This document shows positions 8,351 to 16,274 of a DNA stretch of 64,000 nucleotides, one piece after another; position 1 is the first letter of the stretch, and each line of letters starts with the position of its first letter. The notes beneath the pieces were generated by a model. The model made no database searches and was not told the origin of the DNA. It saw nothing but the letters and a program-made list of their open reading frames with translations. The position numbers and the translations under genes are program-made. The DNA comes from Alteraurantiacibacter hainanensis (GTDB lineage: Bacteria; Pseudomonadota; Alphaproteobacteria; Sphingomonadales; Sphingomonadaceae). The stretch spans positions 806,001-870,000 of the forward strand of contig NZ_JAZAPB010000001.1 in assembly GCF_036321025.1 (NCBI RefSeq), given 5' to 3'.

Positions 8351-9241
8351 ATGTTTCGGATCATTGCCGGCTGCCTCGCACTGGCCCTGGCCAGCCCCGC
8401 GCTGGCAGACCATCACGACGAACCGCCGCTGAAGGTTGAAGTGCTGCGCACCAGCGCGGGATCGCTGCATGTCAATTCCGCCCTGATCATGGGCGAACGC
8501 GATGCCGTGCTGGTCGATCCGCCGTTTACCCTTGCCGACGCGCACCGCGTGGCGGCCATGGTCCTCGATAGCGGCAAGAACTTGACGCATATCTTCGTGA
8601 CGCACGATCACCCGGATCACTTCTTCGCTATGGAAGTGCTGGCCGATGCCTTCCCCGAGGCGGAGATCGTCGCGCACGAGACCGTGGTCGCCGACATCTG
8701 GCGCTCGCTTCCCTTCAAGGTGGAGCGGTGGAGTCCGATGCTGGGAGACAACGGCCCCGCCCATCCCAGCGCCCCCCACGCGCTGGAGGGCGATACGATC
8801 ATGCTCGAAGGCCACGAATTGAGGGTGCTCGGCCCGATGCAGGGCGACCACGTAAATTCCACCGCCCTGTGGGTGCCGGAAATCCGTGCCCTGCTGCCTG
8901 GAGACCTCGTGTTCAATGAAGTTCACCTGTGGCTGGGCGAACATGACATGGACCGCGTGGTTGCCTGGGGCCAATCGATCGAGACACTCGCCGCGCTGGA
9001 ACCCGAGATCGTCGTCGCCGGTCACGCCCGGCCCGGCTTGCCCGACGATGCCAGCGGCCTCGCCTTCACCGCCGACTATCTGGAGGCCTGGCCAAGCCTT
9101 GCAGCGAACGCAGCAGATTCGGACGACATGCAGAGGCTGGTCCGCGCCGCCTATCCCACGACGATCGACGTGCTCGACGATTTCATCCTCGTCAATTCCA
9201 CCGAAGTGGCCGTGGGCGAACAGCCCATGTGGACGGAATAG
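8351..9241 (+). CDS. Exported metallo-beta-lactamase-fold hydrolase
   Basis: A 296-residue protein with a signal peptide (MFRIIAGCLALALASPALA, cut before DHHDE) and the MBL metal motif THDHPDH, followed by later ligands in DHVNS, PGDLVFNEVH and GHARPG. MBL-fold enzymes of this kind hydrolyse esters, lactones or thioesters. Export to the periplasm would let it act before uptake or as a detoxifying lactonase. It sits between two alcohol dehydrogenase genes in the catabolic series. The fold is certain; lactonase activity is only a context-based guess. Confidence 0.87.
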   Translation: MFRIIAGCLALALASPALADHHDEPPLKVEVLRTSAGSLHVNSALIMGERDAVLVDPPFTLADAHRVAAMVLDSGKNLTHIFVTHDHPDHFFAMEVLADAFPEAEIVAHETVVADIWRSLPFKVERWSPMLGDNGPAHPSAPHALEGDTIMLEGHELRVLGPMQGDHVNSTALWVPEIRALLPGDLVFNEVHLWLGEHDMDRVVAWGQSIETLAALEPEIVVAGHARPGLPDDASGLAFTADYLEAWPSLAANAADSDDMQRLVRAAYPTTIDVLDDFILVNSTEVAVGEQPMWTE

Positions 9242-9247
9242 CCCGCC

Positions 9248-10249
9248 ATGAAAGCCGTCACCTTCCAGGCCCTGCACCAGCCGCTGGCGTACGAGGACGT
9301 GCCCGACCCGGTGCCGGACGAAGGCGAACTGGTGATCGAGGTGGGGCGCTGCGGCATATGCGGCAGCGACCTCCACATGACCGAGGACGCGGCCTACGGC
9401 TGCCAGCATGGCGACGTGCTGGGCCATGAGTTCGCCGGCGAAGTGGTCGCCCTGGGCAAGGCTACGCAGGGACACAGGGTGGGCGACCTCGTCTCGGTCA
9501 TTCCGCTGATGAGCTGCGGCGCCTGCGAAGCGTGCCGCAAGGGCGCGGTGCAATGGTGCAAGAGCTTCGGCCTGCAAGGGGGCGGCTATGCCCAGTACGC
9601 GGTTACGCGGCCCAACCAGTGCGTGCCGCTGCCCAGCGACCTGACGCTGGCAGACGGCGCGATCATAGAGCCGCTGGCGGTTGCGCTGCACGGCATCAAC
9701 CTTTCGGGGATGCGCACGGGCGACCGGGTGCTGGTGCTGGGTGCAGGGCCGATCGGGCTTGCCGTAGCCTTCTGGGCCAAGCGTTTCGGCGCGGGGAAGG
9801 TGGCCGTGCAGGACATCGCCACCTACCAGCAGGCCCGCGCGCTGGAGATGGGTGCGGACGTGTTCGTGGTCGATCCCGAAAACCCGGTCGAGAGCGCCAA
9901 GCAGGGCCTTGGCGGCGAAGCGGACCTCGTGTTCGAGTGCGTGGGCATTCCCGGCCTGATCGACCAGGCCGTGAAGCAGGTGCGCCCCGACGGCACGATT
10001 ATTCTGCTGGGCCTGTGCACCAAGCCCGATACGCTGAATACCTTCGCCATGCTGTCCAAGCAGGTGAAGCTGGTGACCAGCGCCTTCTTCACCGTGCCCG
10101 AGTATGAGGCCGCCCTGGCAGCTCTGGATGCGGGCGCGATCGCTCCGCGCCTGCTGGTGACCGATACGATCAGTCTTGCCGACACGCCCGAGGTTTTCGA
10201 GAGCCTCAAGCGCCGGACGGAGCAGTGCAAGGTGTTGATCGCGCCGTGA
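9248..10249 (+). CDS. Zinc-binding dehydrogenase, butanediol/sorbitol-dehydrogenase-like
   Basis: A 333-residue medium-chain dehydrogenase distinct from the one at 7.2 kb. Catalytic zinc motif CGICGSD and GHEFAG, structural zinc cysteines in CGACEACRKGAVQWC, and cofactor turn GAGPIG are all intact. The sequence is closest in style to 2,3-butanediol, threonine or polyol dehydrogenases acting on secondary alcohols. It begins 6 bases after the MBL gene and ends the rightward catabolic series. Confidence 0.88.
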   Translation: MKAVTFQALHQPLAYEDVPDPVPDEGELVIEVGRCGICGSDLHMTEDAAYGCQHGDVLGHEFAGEVVALGKATQGHRVGDLVSVIPLMSCGACEACRKGAVQWCKSFGLQGGGYAQYAVTRPNQCVPLPSDLTLADGAIIEPLAVALHGINLSGMRTGDRVLVLGAGPIGLAVAFWAKRFGAGKVAVQDIATYQQARALEMGADVFVVDPENPVESAKQGLGGEADLVFECVGIPGLIDQAVKQVRPDGTIILLGLCTKPDTLNTFAMLSKQVKLVTSAFFTVPEYEAALAALDAGAIAPRLLVTDTISLADTPEVFESLKRRTEQCKVLIAP

Positions 10250-10300
10250 CAGGCCCTTAGGGCAGCTTGTGGCCACCCCGGCCGCTCGCCAAGGGGGCGC

Positions 10301-11686
10301 ATGACCAAGGATATCGCCGAACAGCGCGGCAAGCGCGCAAAGCTTGTCGATGGCTCGATTGCCGGCCATCTCGTCAGGCAGACGACGCCCGCCGTGATCG
10401 GCGTGGCCGCGATCATGTCGGTCGGCGTGATCGACGCCTATTTCATCGGTCAGCTGGGGGCCAACGAACTCGCCGCCATCAGCTTCATCTTCCCCGTCAT
10501 CACCGCGCTGCAGAGCCTTGGCGTCGGGGTGATGGTCGGCATCAACTCGGTGGTCAGCCGCGCCCTTGGTGAAGGCGACGAGGAACGCGCCCTTGCCCGG
10601 GCCAACCTGGGGCTGATGCTGGGCCTTGCCGCCGGAATCACGCTGGGATTGCTGCTTTTCCTTCTGCGCCAGCCGCTGTTCCAGTTGATGCAGGCCGATC
10701 CCGAGATCCTGCCCCTGATCGACGAATACATGATGCCCTATTCGTTCGGGTTCGTGATGATGATGACGATGATGGGCGCCAACGGCGTGCTGCGCGGACA
10801 AGGCGCGGCCAAGAGCAACACGGCCGTGCTGGTGATCTATTCGGTGGTGAACTGGATACTCGACCCGCTGCTGATAACCGGCGCTTTCGGCATCGAGGGG
10901 TTTGGCGTGGCGGGCGCGGCCTATGCCACCATCGGCGGCTGGGTGGCGGGCATCGTGGCCGCTTTCGTGCTGATCCAGCGGCACGACCTGCCGCTGAAGC
11001 CATCTGCCGTGCGCAATTGCCGCGTGGCCGTGCAGTTGAAGGCGCTCACCCGCGTGGCAGGGCCTGCGGCCTTTACCAATTCCATCAATCCCGCGGGCCT
11101 GGCGATCCTCACCTCGTTGCTGGCGGCAGAGAGCACTGCCGCGGTGGCCGGGTTCGGCGCAGGCGGGCGGCTGCAGAGTTTCGCGGTCGTGCCGCTGCTC
11201 GCGCTGTCGGGCTCGATCGGGGCCATCGTAGGCCAGAACTGGGGAGCGCGGCAATATCAGCGGTCGCGCCGCGCGCTGCTGCAGGCGGGCATGTTCTGCC
11301 TCGGTTACGGTCTTGCCGCCGCGCTCGTCCTCTACAGCTTTCGCGGCTGGTTCGCGGAACTGTTCAGCGACGACAGCCGCACGCTGGAGGCGACTTCGGC
11401 CTATCTCGCGATATCGGTGTGGGGGTATGCCGGCTACGGCGTGCTGATCGTGGTCAACGGCGCGCTCAACGCCATCGACAGGGCGAGCAACGCCCTTGCC
11501 CTGTCGATTTCGCGCGTGCTGCTGGTGATGGTGCCCTTCGCCTGGCTTCTGCGCGGAGCCCTGGGCACCGAAGCGGTCTACCTGGCGGAACTGACGGCAA
11601 ACCTGCTGGGCGGCCTTGCCGCCGCAGCAATCGCCTGGTGGGTGCTGTGGAGGCGCCCCGGCGAGGATGGTGCCGGGAGCGCCTGA
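10301..11686 (+). CDS. MATE family efflux transporter
   Basis: A 461-residue membrane protein with 12 predicted hydrophobic segments in two pseudo-symmetric halves, each with the family's small-residue-rich first helix. Typical passages are GVIDAYFIGQLGANELAAIS and the second-half start RVAGPAAFTNSINPAG. MATE proteins extrude cationic compounds in exchange for sodium or protons. The 51-base gap after the dehydrogenase leaves it unclear whether it belongs to the catabolic transcript. It converges on phyR, with only 10 bases between the two stops. Confidence 0.9.
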   Translation: MTKDIAEQRGKRAKLVDGSIAGHLVRQTTPAVIGVAAIMSVGVIDAYFIGQLGANELAAISFIFPVITALQSLGVGVMVGINSVVSRALGEGDEERALARANLGLMLGLAAGITLGLLLFLLRQPLFQLMQADPEILPLIDEYMMPYSFGFVMMMTMMGANGVLRGQGAAKSNTAVLVIYSVVNWILDPLLITGAFGIEGFGVAGAAYATIGGWVAGIVAAFVLIQRHDLPLKPSAVRNCRVAVQLKALTRVAGPAAFTNSINPAGLAILTSLLAAESTAAVAGFGAGGRLQSFAVVPLLALSGSIGAIVGQNWGARQYQRSRRALLQAGMFCLGYGLAAALVLYSFRGWFAELFSDDSRTLEATSAYLAISVWGYAGYGVLIVVNGALNAIDRASNALALSISRVLLVMVPFAWLLRGALGTEAVYLAELTANLLGGLAAAAIAWWVLWRRPGEDGAGSA

Positions 11687-11696
11687 TCAGCCTGAC

Positions 11697-12491
11697 CTAG
11701 TCGAGGGGACGGCTCGAGCCGAAGAACAGCGCCTGGCTGATCGCCGCGCGCACCGTGTCTTCCTGGAACGGCTTGGTGATGAGATAGGTCGGCTCCGGCC
11801 GATCGCCCGTCAGCAGGCGTTCGGGATAGGCGGTGATGAAGATCACCGGGACGGATTCGATGGCGAGAATGTCGTCCACCGCATCGAGACCCGAGGAACC
11901 GTCGGCGAGCTGGATATCCGCCAGCACCAGTCCGGGTGTCTTTTCGGCGACTACGTCCTGCGCCTGGGTGCGCGTGGCGGCGGTGCCGCAGATTTCGTGT
12001 CCGAGCGACTTCACGAGGTCTTCAAGCTGCATCGAGATCAGCGGCTCGTCCTCGATGATGAGGACGTTGGTGCTGCTCTCGCGCTCGATCTCGGAGACGG
12101 CTTCGCGCACCAGTTCGTCGACATCGCTCTCGTCGATGTCCATGATCTCGGCGGCTTCGTCGTGAGAAAAGTCCTCGACCGTGGTCAGCAGCAGCGCCTG
12201 CCGGTTGATGGGCGTGATGCGCTTCAGCTGGTCCTGGGCGGCGACCTCGTGCGCGCTGCCCGTGCTCTGCGCCTCTTCCACTTCCATGTAGGCGCTGGAC
12301 CAGACCTTGTTGAATGCCTTGTAGAGGGGAACTCGCCCGCCTCGAAGACTGTCGGCAAGATCGTCATCGGCGAGGGCCGCTTCTAGCGTGGCCTGAACGA
12401 AGGCATCGCCGGTCGACTGGGAGCCAGTCAGAGCCCGTGCATAACGGCGGAGAAATGGAAGATGTGCGGCGACTTCTGCACCAATACTCAT
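11697..12491 (-). CDS. phyR: PhyR, anti-anti-sigma response regulator of the general stress response
   Basis: A 264-residue protein with an N-terminal sigma-factor-like domain (residues 1-135) and a C-terminal receiver (142-260). The receiver has the acidic pocket E147/D148, phosphoacceptor D192 (ADIQLADG), T220 in FITAYPERL and K240 in the KPF turn. Known role: when phosphorylated, PhyR opens and its sigma-like domain sequesters NepR, freeing the sigma factor EcfG. The partner genes nepR and ecfG are in this window 44 kb away, which is unusual because the three are often adjacent. The ATG at 12491 is chosen over one 20 codons upstream because GGGAAGGG precedes it and an EcfG promoter ends only about 30 bases before it. 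Confidence 0.96.
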   Translation of the reverse strand: MSIGAEVAAHLPFLRRYARALTGSQSTGDAFVQATLEAALADDDLADSLRGGRVPLYKAFNKVWSSAYMEVEEAQSTGSAHEVAAQDQLKRITPINRQALLLTTVEDFSHDEAAEIMDIDESDVDELVREAVSEIERESSTNVLIIEDEPLISMQLEDLVKSLGHEICGTAATRTQAQDVVAEKTPGLVLADIQLADGSSGLDAVDDILAIESVPVIFITAYPERLLTGDRPEPTYLITKPFQEDTVRAAISQALFFGSSRPLD

Positions 12492-12522
12492 AGATACCCT
12501 TCCCGGTAATTCATTCCACGTG

Positions 12523-12547
12523 AACGCGCGCAAGGCGGATGGGTTCC
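12523..12547 (-). promoter_or_regulatory. EcfG-type promoter of phyR
   Basis: On the minus strand GGAAC is followed by exactly 16 bases and CGTT, a perfect match to the alphaproteobacterial EcfG consensus (GGAAC, 16-17 bases, CGTT). The predicted transcript start falls about 25 bases before the phyR ATG. It implies positive feedback: EcfG makes more PhyR. Confidence 0.85.
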
Positions 12548-12644
12548 GCATGACTTGCCGCGCTAAATCCTAGCCTCGAATGGCCCCTAAATCGGGCCAT
12601 TGCAAACCCCCACGAAAATAAATTCAAAAATTTTTATCGGGGCG

Positions 12645-12669
12645 GGAACTGCATTCGCAGACGGTCATT
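12645..12669 (+). promoter_or_regulatory. Candidate EcfG promoter of a small RNA
   Basis: GGAAC, 16 bases, then CATT, one mismatch from the EcfG consensus. It points away from phyR and toward a C-rich hairpin and a strong terminator. It is weaker evidence than the phyR promoter because of the mismatched -10 element. Confidence 0.5.
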
Positions 12670-12675
12670 TAGCCT

Positions 12676-12764
12676 ATGTCACCGCCGAGACCCCCCCTCC
12701 CGTCCAAGCGGCTGGTGATACGATCCCGAAAGGCCTCCGATCATAAGATCGGAGGCCTTTTTTT
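12676..12764 (+). ncRNA. Candidate stress-regulated small RNA, GsrN-like
   Basis: No reading frame of note lies here, yet the segment has the parts of a small RNA gene: an EcfG-like promoter ending at 12669, an immediate 5' stem (TCACCGCC, about 12679-12686, pairing with GGCTGGTGA, about 12710-12718, with one bulged base) that exposes a loop with seven consecutive C residues and CTCCC, and a strong intrinsic terminator at 12731-12764. The predicted length is about 89 nucleotides. In Caulobacter the SigT-controlled RNA GsrN also presents a C-rich loop near its 5' end and ends in a terminator. The C-rich loop could pair with GGGAG-type ribosome binding sites. Homology to GsrN is inference from structure and context, not from alignment. 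Confidence 0.55.
12731..12764 (+). terminator. Strong intrinsic terminator
   Basis: A 12-bp perfect stem (AGGCCTCCGATC with GATCGGAGGCCT), a 4-base ATAA loop and seven T residues on the plus strand. On the minus strand only three T follow, so it mainly stops rightward transcripts, although it may also help end the response-regulator transcript coming from 13274. No protein-coding gene runs rightward into it, which is the main argument for the small RNA upstream. Confidence 0.92.
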
Positions 12765-12830
12765 CGTCTGACATTGGGAATGGAGAGGGCGCGAGCCCAT
12801 CGTTGCCTGGCGCGCCGTTGCCTTGCGCGC

Positions 12831-13274
12831 CTAGCCCAGCAGTCGGGAAAACAGGCCGCGCTTGCGATCGCCGGCCAGTACTTCGACGAGTTGTTCGGGA
12901 TCGTAGGGTTTCTCGAAAATCGGTCCCATCTCGGCGATTTCTGGAGGAATGTCTTCCGGCGATCCGGTGGAGAAGGCGATCCGTGGCCGCTTGGGCCCCA
13001 GCATGTCCACCAGCTCCGCAAGAGCCCACCCGTCGTCGCGATCGGCAAGGTGCACGTCGAGCACGAGAGCGTCGAGCTTCTCGTCCTTTTCCAGTTCGGC
13101 CATCGTCGCCTGCATCGTGTGGCACACGATCACTTCCGTGGCGCCGCCATCCAGCAGCGCCTCCTGCAGCGACATGGCCAAGACGGCATCATCCTCAACC
13201 AGCAGCACGCGGCCAAGCGACTTGGGCTTGGCCTTCTTGCCGCGGCGGGATTTCGGGTCAGGGGTTTTCGTCAT
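12831..13274 (-). CDS. Single-domain response regulator, FATGUY-like (SdrG/MrrA type)
   Basis: A 147-residue protein consisting of a basic N-terminal tail (residues 1-20) and one receiver domain. The acidic pocket is E27/D28/D29, the phosphoacceptor D73 (LDVHLAD), the threonine T103 within FSTGSPEDIP, and the lysine K122 in EKPYDP. The FSTGS stretch resembles the FATGUY motif of single-domain regulators such as SdrG of Sphingomonas and MrrA of Caulobacter, which take phosphate from HWE kinases and control PhyR activation. A perfect EcfG promoter precedes the gene and phyR lies 340 bases downstream on the same strand. The assignment to the stress-response phosphorelay is inference from motif and location. 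Confidence 0.85.
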   Translation of the reverse strand: MTKTPDPKSRRGKKAKPKSLGRVLLVEDDAVLAMSLQEALLDGGATEVIVCHTMQATMAELEKDEKLDALVLDVHLADRDDGWALAELVDMLGPKRPRIAFSTGSPEDIPPEIAEMGPIFEKPYDPEQLVEVLAGDRKRGLFSRLLG

Positions 13275-13312
13275 TTGCCTCCGGCAGGATGCAGAACCGC
13301 ATCAGCATTCCA

Positions 13313-13338
13313 AACGAGATGAAAAGCCAGAGAGTTCC
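13313..13338 (-). promoter_or_regulatory. EcfG-type promoter of the single-domain response regulator
   Basis: On the minus strand GGAAC, 17 bases, then CGTT, a perfect consensus with the longer allowed spacer. It ends 38 bases before the ATG at 13274 and lies in the gap after the 13.4-14.5 kb gene. Confidence 0.82.
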
Positions 13339-13358
13339 CCGGCTTTGCCAGGCCGCCG

Positions 13359-14513
13359 TCAGAGCCGCTTCTCGTAGAGACGGTATTCGCGGTTGACCGA
13401 GGCGCCGATGGCATCGGCAATGGCCTTCATCCCCTGGTTATCCTCCAGGATCCAGCCGACCTCGGCCCGCTCGGCATCGAAACGGCCGACGGAATAGCGC
13501 CGGATGTATTCGATCATCATGAAGGCAAGCTGGCTGGCCATGCGGCTGTTCTGGTACTTGGGGATCACGCCCATCAGCGGCACGCGCCAGTTGATCGAAT
13601 CCGGATTGCGCAGCCACCACAGCAGCTTGAGCCAGTTGAACGGCAGCAGCTTTCCGCCGTAGTTGATCAGCTTCAGGTTGATGTCGGGCCAGGCCAGCAT
13701 GAAGGCGGCCGGCTCTCCGTCGACAAAAGCGATCATGTTGGCGCCCTGCTTGGTGAGCGGTTTCAGCTTGTTGGCAGCGTAGACCTTCTCGCTTTCCGTG
13801 AACGGCACGTAGCCCCAGTTGGTCGACCAGGCGGCATTGAGGATATCCATGCAGATCGCGGCATCGGATTCGAAATTGTCGACGTCCACCATGCGCACCT
13901 TGATGCGGCTCGACTTTTCGCCCGAGGCGACGATGCGATTGATCAGCTCGGGAAAGCCGCCCTCCACCTTCAGGTCGTAGGTGAACAGCTTCTTCGCGAC
14001 TTCGTATCCCTGCGCCTCGACCCAGCCTTCGTATTCGGTACGGTGATGGCCCATCATGATCATCGGGGGGTGATCGTGCCCCTTCACCAGCAGGCCGGGC
14101 TCGTCCCACACCGACAGGCTGAGCGGCGCCAGCACGCGGGTCATGCCCTGTTCGCGCAGCCATTCCTCGGCACGGGCGATCAGCGCGGCCATGACCGCCT
14201 CGTCCTGCGATTCCATCATCCCCCAGTTGCCCGTTCCCGGCCCCATGCCCTGCTCGGGGGGCTGGGACAGCGCCAGTTCGTCGTAGTGAGCGGATATGCG
14301 GCCGACGACCTTCCCGCCACGGCGGGCGAGGAAGAGTTGCACCTTGGCATGTTCGAAAAACGGGTTCTTCCCCGGTGTCAGCAGCGCGCGCACTTCCGAG
14401 CGCAATGGCGGCACCCAGTTCGGGTCGTCCTTGTTCACTTCGTAGGCGATATCGATGAACGCGTTCAGGTCTCCCTTGCCCGAAACGGGTGCAATATCTA
14501 TCTGCTCGCTCAC
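13359..14513 (-). CDS. GNAT-fold acyltransferase-like protein, function unknown
   Basis: A 384-residue cytoplasmic protein. The N-terminal half begins with a segment typical of this family (NKDDPNWVPPLRSEV, GKNPFFEHAKVQLFLARRGGKVVGRIS), where the last part looks like the core strand of a GNAT fold. The C-terminal half ends in a GNAT-like EVGWILEDNQGM region. Databases tend to label relatives as hypothetical or N-acetyltransferase. A bacterial ceramide synthase of Caulobacter is also a GNAT-like protein of similar length, and sphingomonads make sphingolipids, so an N-acyltransferase role in lipid synthesis is an attractive but unproven possibility. It diverges from a fatty-acid desaturase gene, which mildly supports a lipid role. 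Confidence 0.7.
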   Translation of the reverse strand: MSEQIDIAPVSGKGDLNAFIDIAYEVNKDDPNWVPPLRSEVRALLTPGKNPFFEHAKVQLFLARRGGKVVGRISAHYDELALSQPPEQGMGPGTGNWGMMESQDEAVMAALIARAEEWLREQGMTRVLAPLSLSVWDEPGLLVKGHDHPPMIMMGHHRTEYEGWVEAQGYEVAKKLFTYDLKVEGGFPELINRIVASGEKSSRIKVRMVDVDNFESDAAICMDILNAAWSTNWGYVPFTESEKVYAANKLKPLTKQGANMIAFVDGEPAAFMLAWPDINLKLINYGGKLLPFNWLKLLWWLRNPDSINWRVPLMGVIPKYQNSRMASQLAFMMIEYIRRYSVGRFDAERAEVGWILEDNQGMKAIADAIGASVNREYRLYEKRL

Positions 14514-14647
14514 TCGGTGGGCCTTTCGTTCATTGCAGGTTCGCTCTCGATAGGCACAAACGCCGAGTCAAGCGCCGCGCCCCAATGCCACGGGGATTGA
14601 ATGGGCGCATCGCACTTTTGGAAATTTTGCACTATAGAGCCCGCCTT

Positions 14648-15739
14648 ATGGACGCGACGAGCAACACCACTGAGCAAGAGGCCGCTGCCAATCCCGTGCA
14701 GCGTCGGCGCATTCACGCGCAAATTCCGGACGACAAGGCCATGCTGCGGGCGGCCGCCGAACTGACGCGCGATATCAATACCGCGCGCCCGGACATCTAC
14801 TGGCCGGACATGATCGGCTCGGCCCTGCTTGGCTATGGCACGCTGGCGGGTGCGATCCTGGTGGAAAGCACCTGGCTGGCGGTGGCGCTGGGCATCGTCT
14901 CGGTCTTCGCGCTCTACCGCGCGCTGCTGTTCATTCACGAGATCACGCACCTTCACCGCGATGCCCTGCCGGGCTTCCGCACCGCGTGGAACCTGCTTGT
15001 CGGCATCCCGATGCTGACGCCCAGCCTGATGTACGAAAGCGTCCACACGCTCCACCACGCGCGCACCAAGTACGGTACGATCGAGGATCCGGAATACATG
15101 CCCCTGGCGCTGATGAAGCCCTGGAGCCTGCCGGTCTTCGTGCTGATCGCGGCGCTGGCGCCCATCGCACTTATCGTGCGCTGGGGCGTGATGGCCCCGC
15201 TCGGCCTGGTGTTTCCCCCGCTGCGGCGTTTCGCCTGGCAGCGGCTTTCGGCGCTTTCGATCAATCCCTCGTTCCGCCGCCGCCCGGCGGACGAGAAGGA
15301 CCGGGGCTGGTTCCTGTTCCAGCAGATCGGCGCGAGCGTATGGGCGATATTCCTGATGACCACGCCGTTCTGGCTGGGCTGGCGGCCGCTGCTCATCGCC
15401 GCCGCAATCACGGCCGCCGTCGCGGTATTCAACCAGCTGCGCACGCTCGTGGCGCACCTGTGGGAGAACGACGGCGAGGCCATGACGGTGACGGCCCAGT
15501 ATCTCGACAGCGTGAACGTTCCGCGCTTCATTGCCGGCATCTGGGCACCGGTGGGCCTGCGTTACCATGCCCTCCACCACCTGATCCCGTCCATGCCCTA
15601 TCACTCGCTGCACGAGGCGCATCGCCGCATCAGCGCGCACCTGGGCGAAGGATCGACCTTTGCCGAGGCCAGTCATGGCGGCATGTGGCCGCTGGTGGGA
15701 AGGATCGCGCGCAGCACGATGGGGCGGCGCGAAAGTTGA
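14648..15739 (+). CDS. Membrane fatty-acid desaturase/hydroxylase family protein
   Basis: A 363-residue integral membrane di-iron enzyme. The three histidine boxes are HEITH, HTLHH and HALHH, in the order and spacing of the FADS-like superfamily, with hydrophobic segments between them. Family members desaturate or hydroxylate acyl chains or related lipids in the inner membrane. The ATG at 14648 is favoured because the alternative upstream frame runs over the start of the divergent gene; a clear ribosome binding site is not visible. The stop is 10 bases from that of the convergent GNAT gene. Confidence 0.88.
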   Translation: MDATSNTTEQEAAANPVQRRRIHAQIPDDKAMLRAAAELTRDINTARPDIYWPDMIGSALLGYGTLAGAILVESTWLAVALGIVSVFALYRALLFIHEITHLHRDALPGFRTAWNLLVGIPMLTPSLMYESVHTLHHARTKYGTIEDPEYMPLALMKPWSLPVFVLIAALAPIALIVRWGVMAPLGLVFPPLRRFAWQRLSALSINPSFRRRPADEKDRGWFLFQQIGASVWAIFLMTTPFWLGWRPLLIAAAITAAVAVFNQLRTLVAHLWENDGEAMTVTAQYLDSVNVPRFIAGIWAPVGLRYHALHHLIPSMPYHSLHEAHRRISAHLGEGSTFAEASHGGMWPLVGRIARSTMGRRES

Positions 15740-15749
15740 GAACGGCTGG

Positions 15750-16274
15750 CTAGTCCAGCGTACAGATCATCGCACAACGCCGATCGCGCGGCAGCCCGGC
15801 GGCCACGGCCGCCTCGAGACCCGCGGCAAGCCGGGGATGGTCGCGCACCTGCTCCACCTCGACGAATCCGTGCCGGGCGTAGAAGGGCGCATTCCAGGCA
15901 ACATCGCGAAACGTGTGCAGCGTGATGGCGCCGAAGCCTGCGTTTCGGGCGTCGATCTTGAGCGCGCGCAGGAGGGTCCCGCCGATACCCCGACGCTGGA
16001 AGGCAAGGGCGACGCTCAGTTCGTGGAGGTGTAATTCCCGCCCCGCCGGCCGCGCGGCGGCGACGCCCACGACTTCGTCATCGCAGGTGGCGGACAGGCT
16101 CTGGCGCTGGTCGATGATGGCTCGGTACTGCTCGGCGGTACGCGCAGGCGGCATGGCGATGCCCGCCAGCGAAGCATCCGAACCGAACAGGCGCGCGGCA
16201 TCTTCCTCGACTTCGGCGAATTTCGGAGCGTCTTCGGAACGCGCCAGGCGCAGGGACCAGTCGAGGTCGCTCAT
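15750..16274 (-). CDS. GNAT family N-acetyltransferase
   Basis: A 174-residue single-domain GNAT enzyme. The acetyl-CoA binding motif A is seen as LSVALAFQRRGIGGTLL (Q/RxxGxG/A type), followed by FYARHGFVEVEQV near the C-terminus. The target is unknown. The ATG at 16274 overlaps the stop of lptG (ATGA), so it is the third gene of the lptF-lptG transcript; this placement may be incidental. Confidence 0.88.
   Translation of the reverse strand: MSDLDWSLRLARSEDAPKFAEVEEDAARLFGSDASLAGIAMPPARTAEQYRAIIDQRQSLSATCDDEVVGVAAARPAGRELHLHELSVALAFQRRGIGGTLLRALKIDARNAGFGAITLHTFRDVAWNAPFYARHGFVEVEQVRDHPRLAAGLEAAVAAGLPRDRRCAMICTLD

Noticed and set aside
8081..11254. A continuous 1057-codon open frame on the minus strand across four rightward genes
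   Set aside because: It lies antisense to clear dehydrogenase, MBL and MATE genes, has low-complexity His/Arg/Gly-rich translation and no domain. Long antisense frames are common in high-GC genomes because of codon-position bias.
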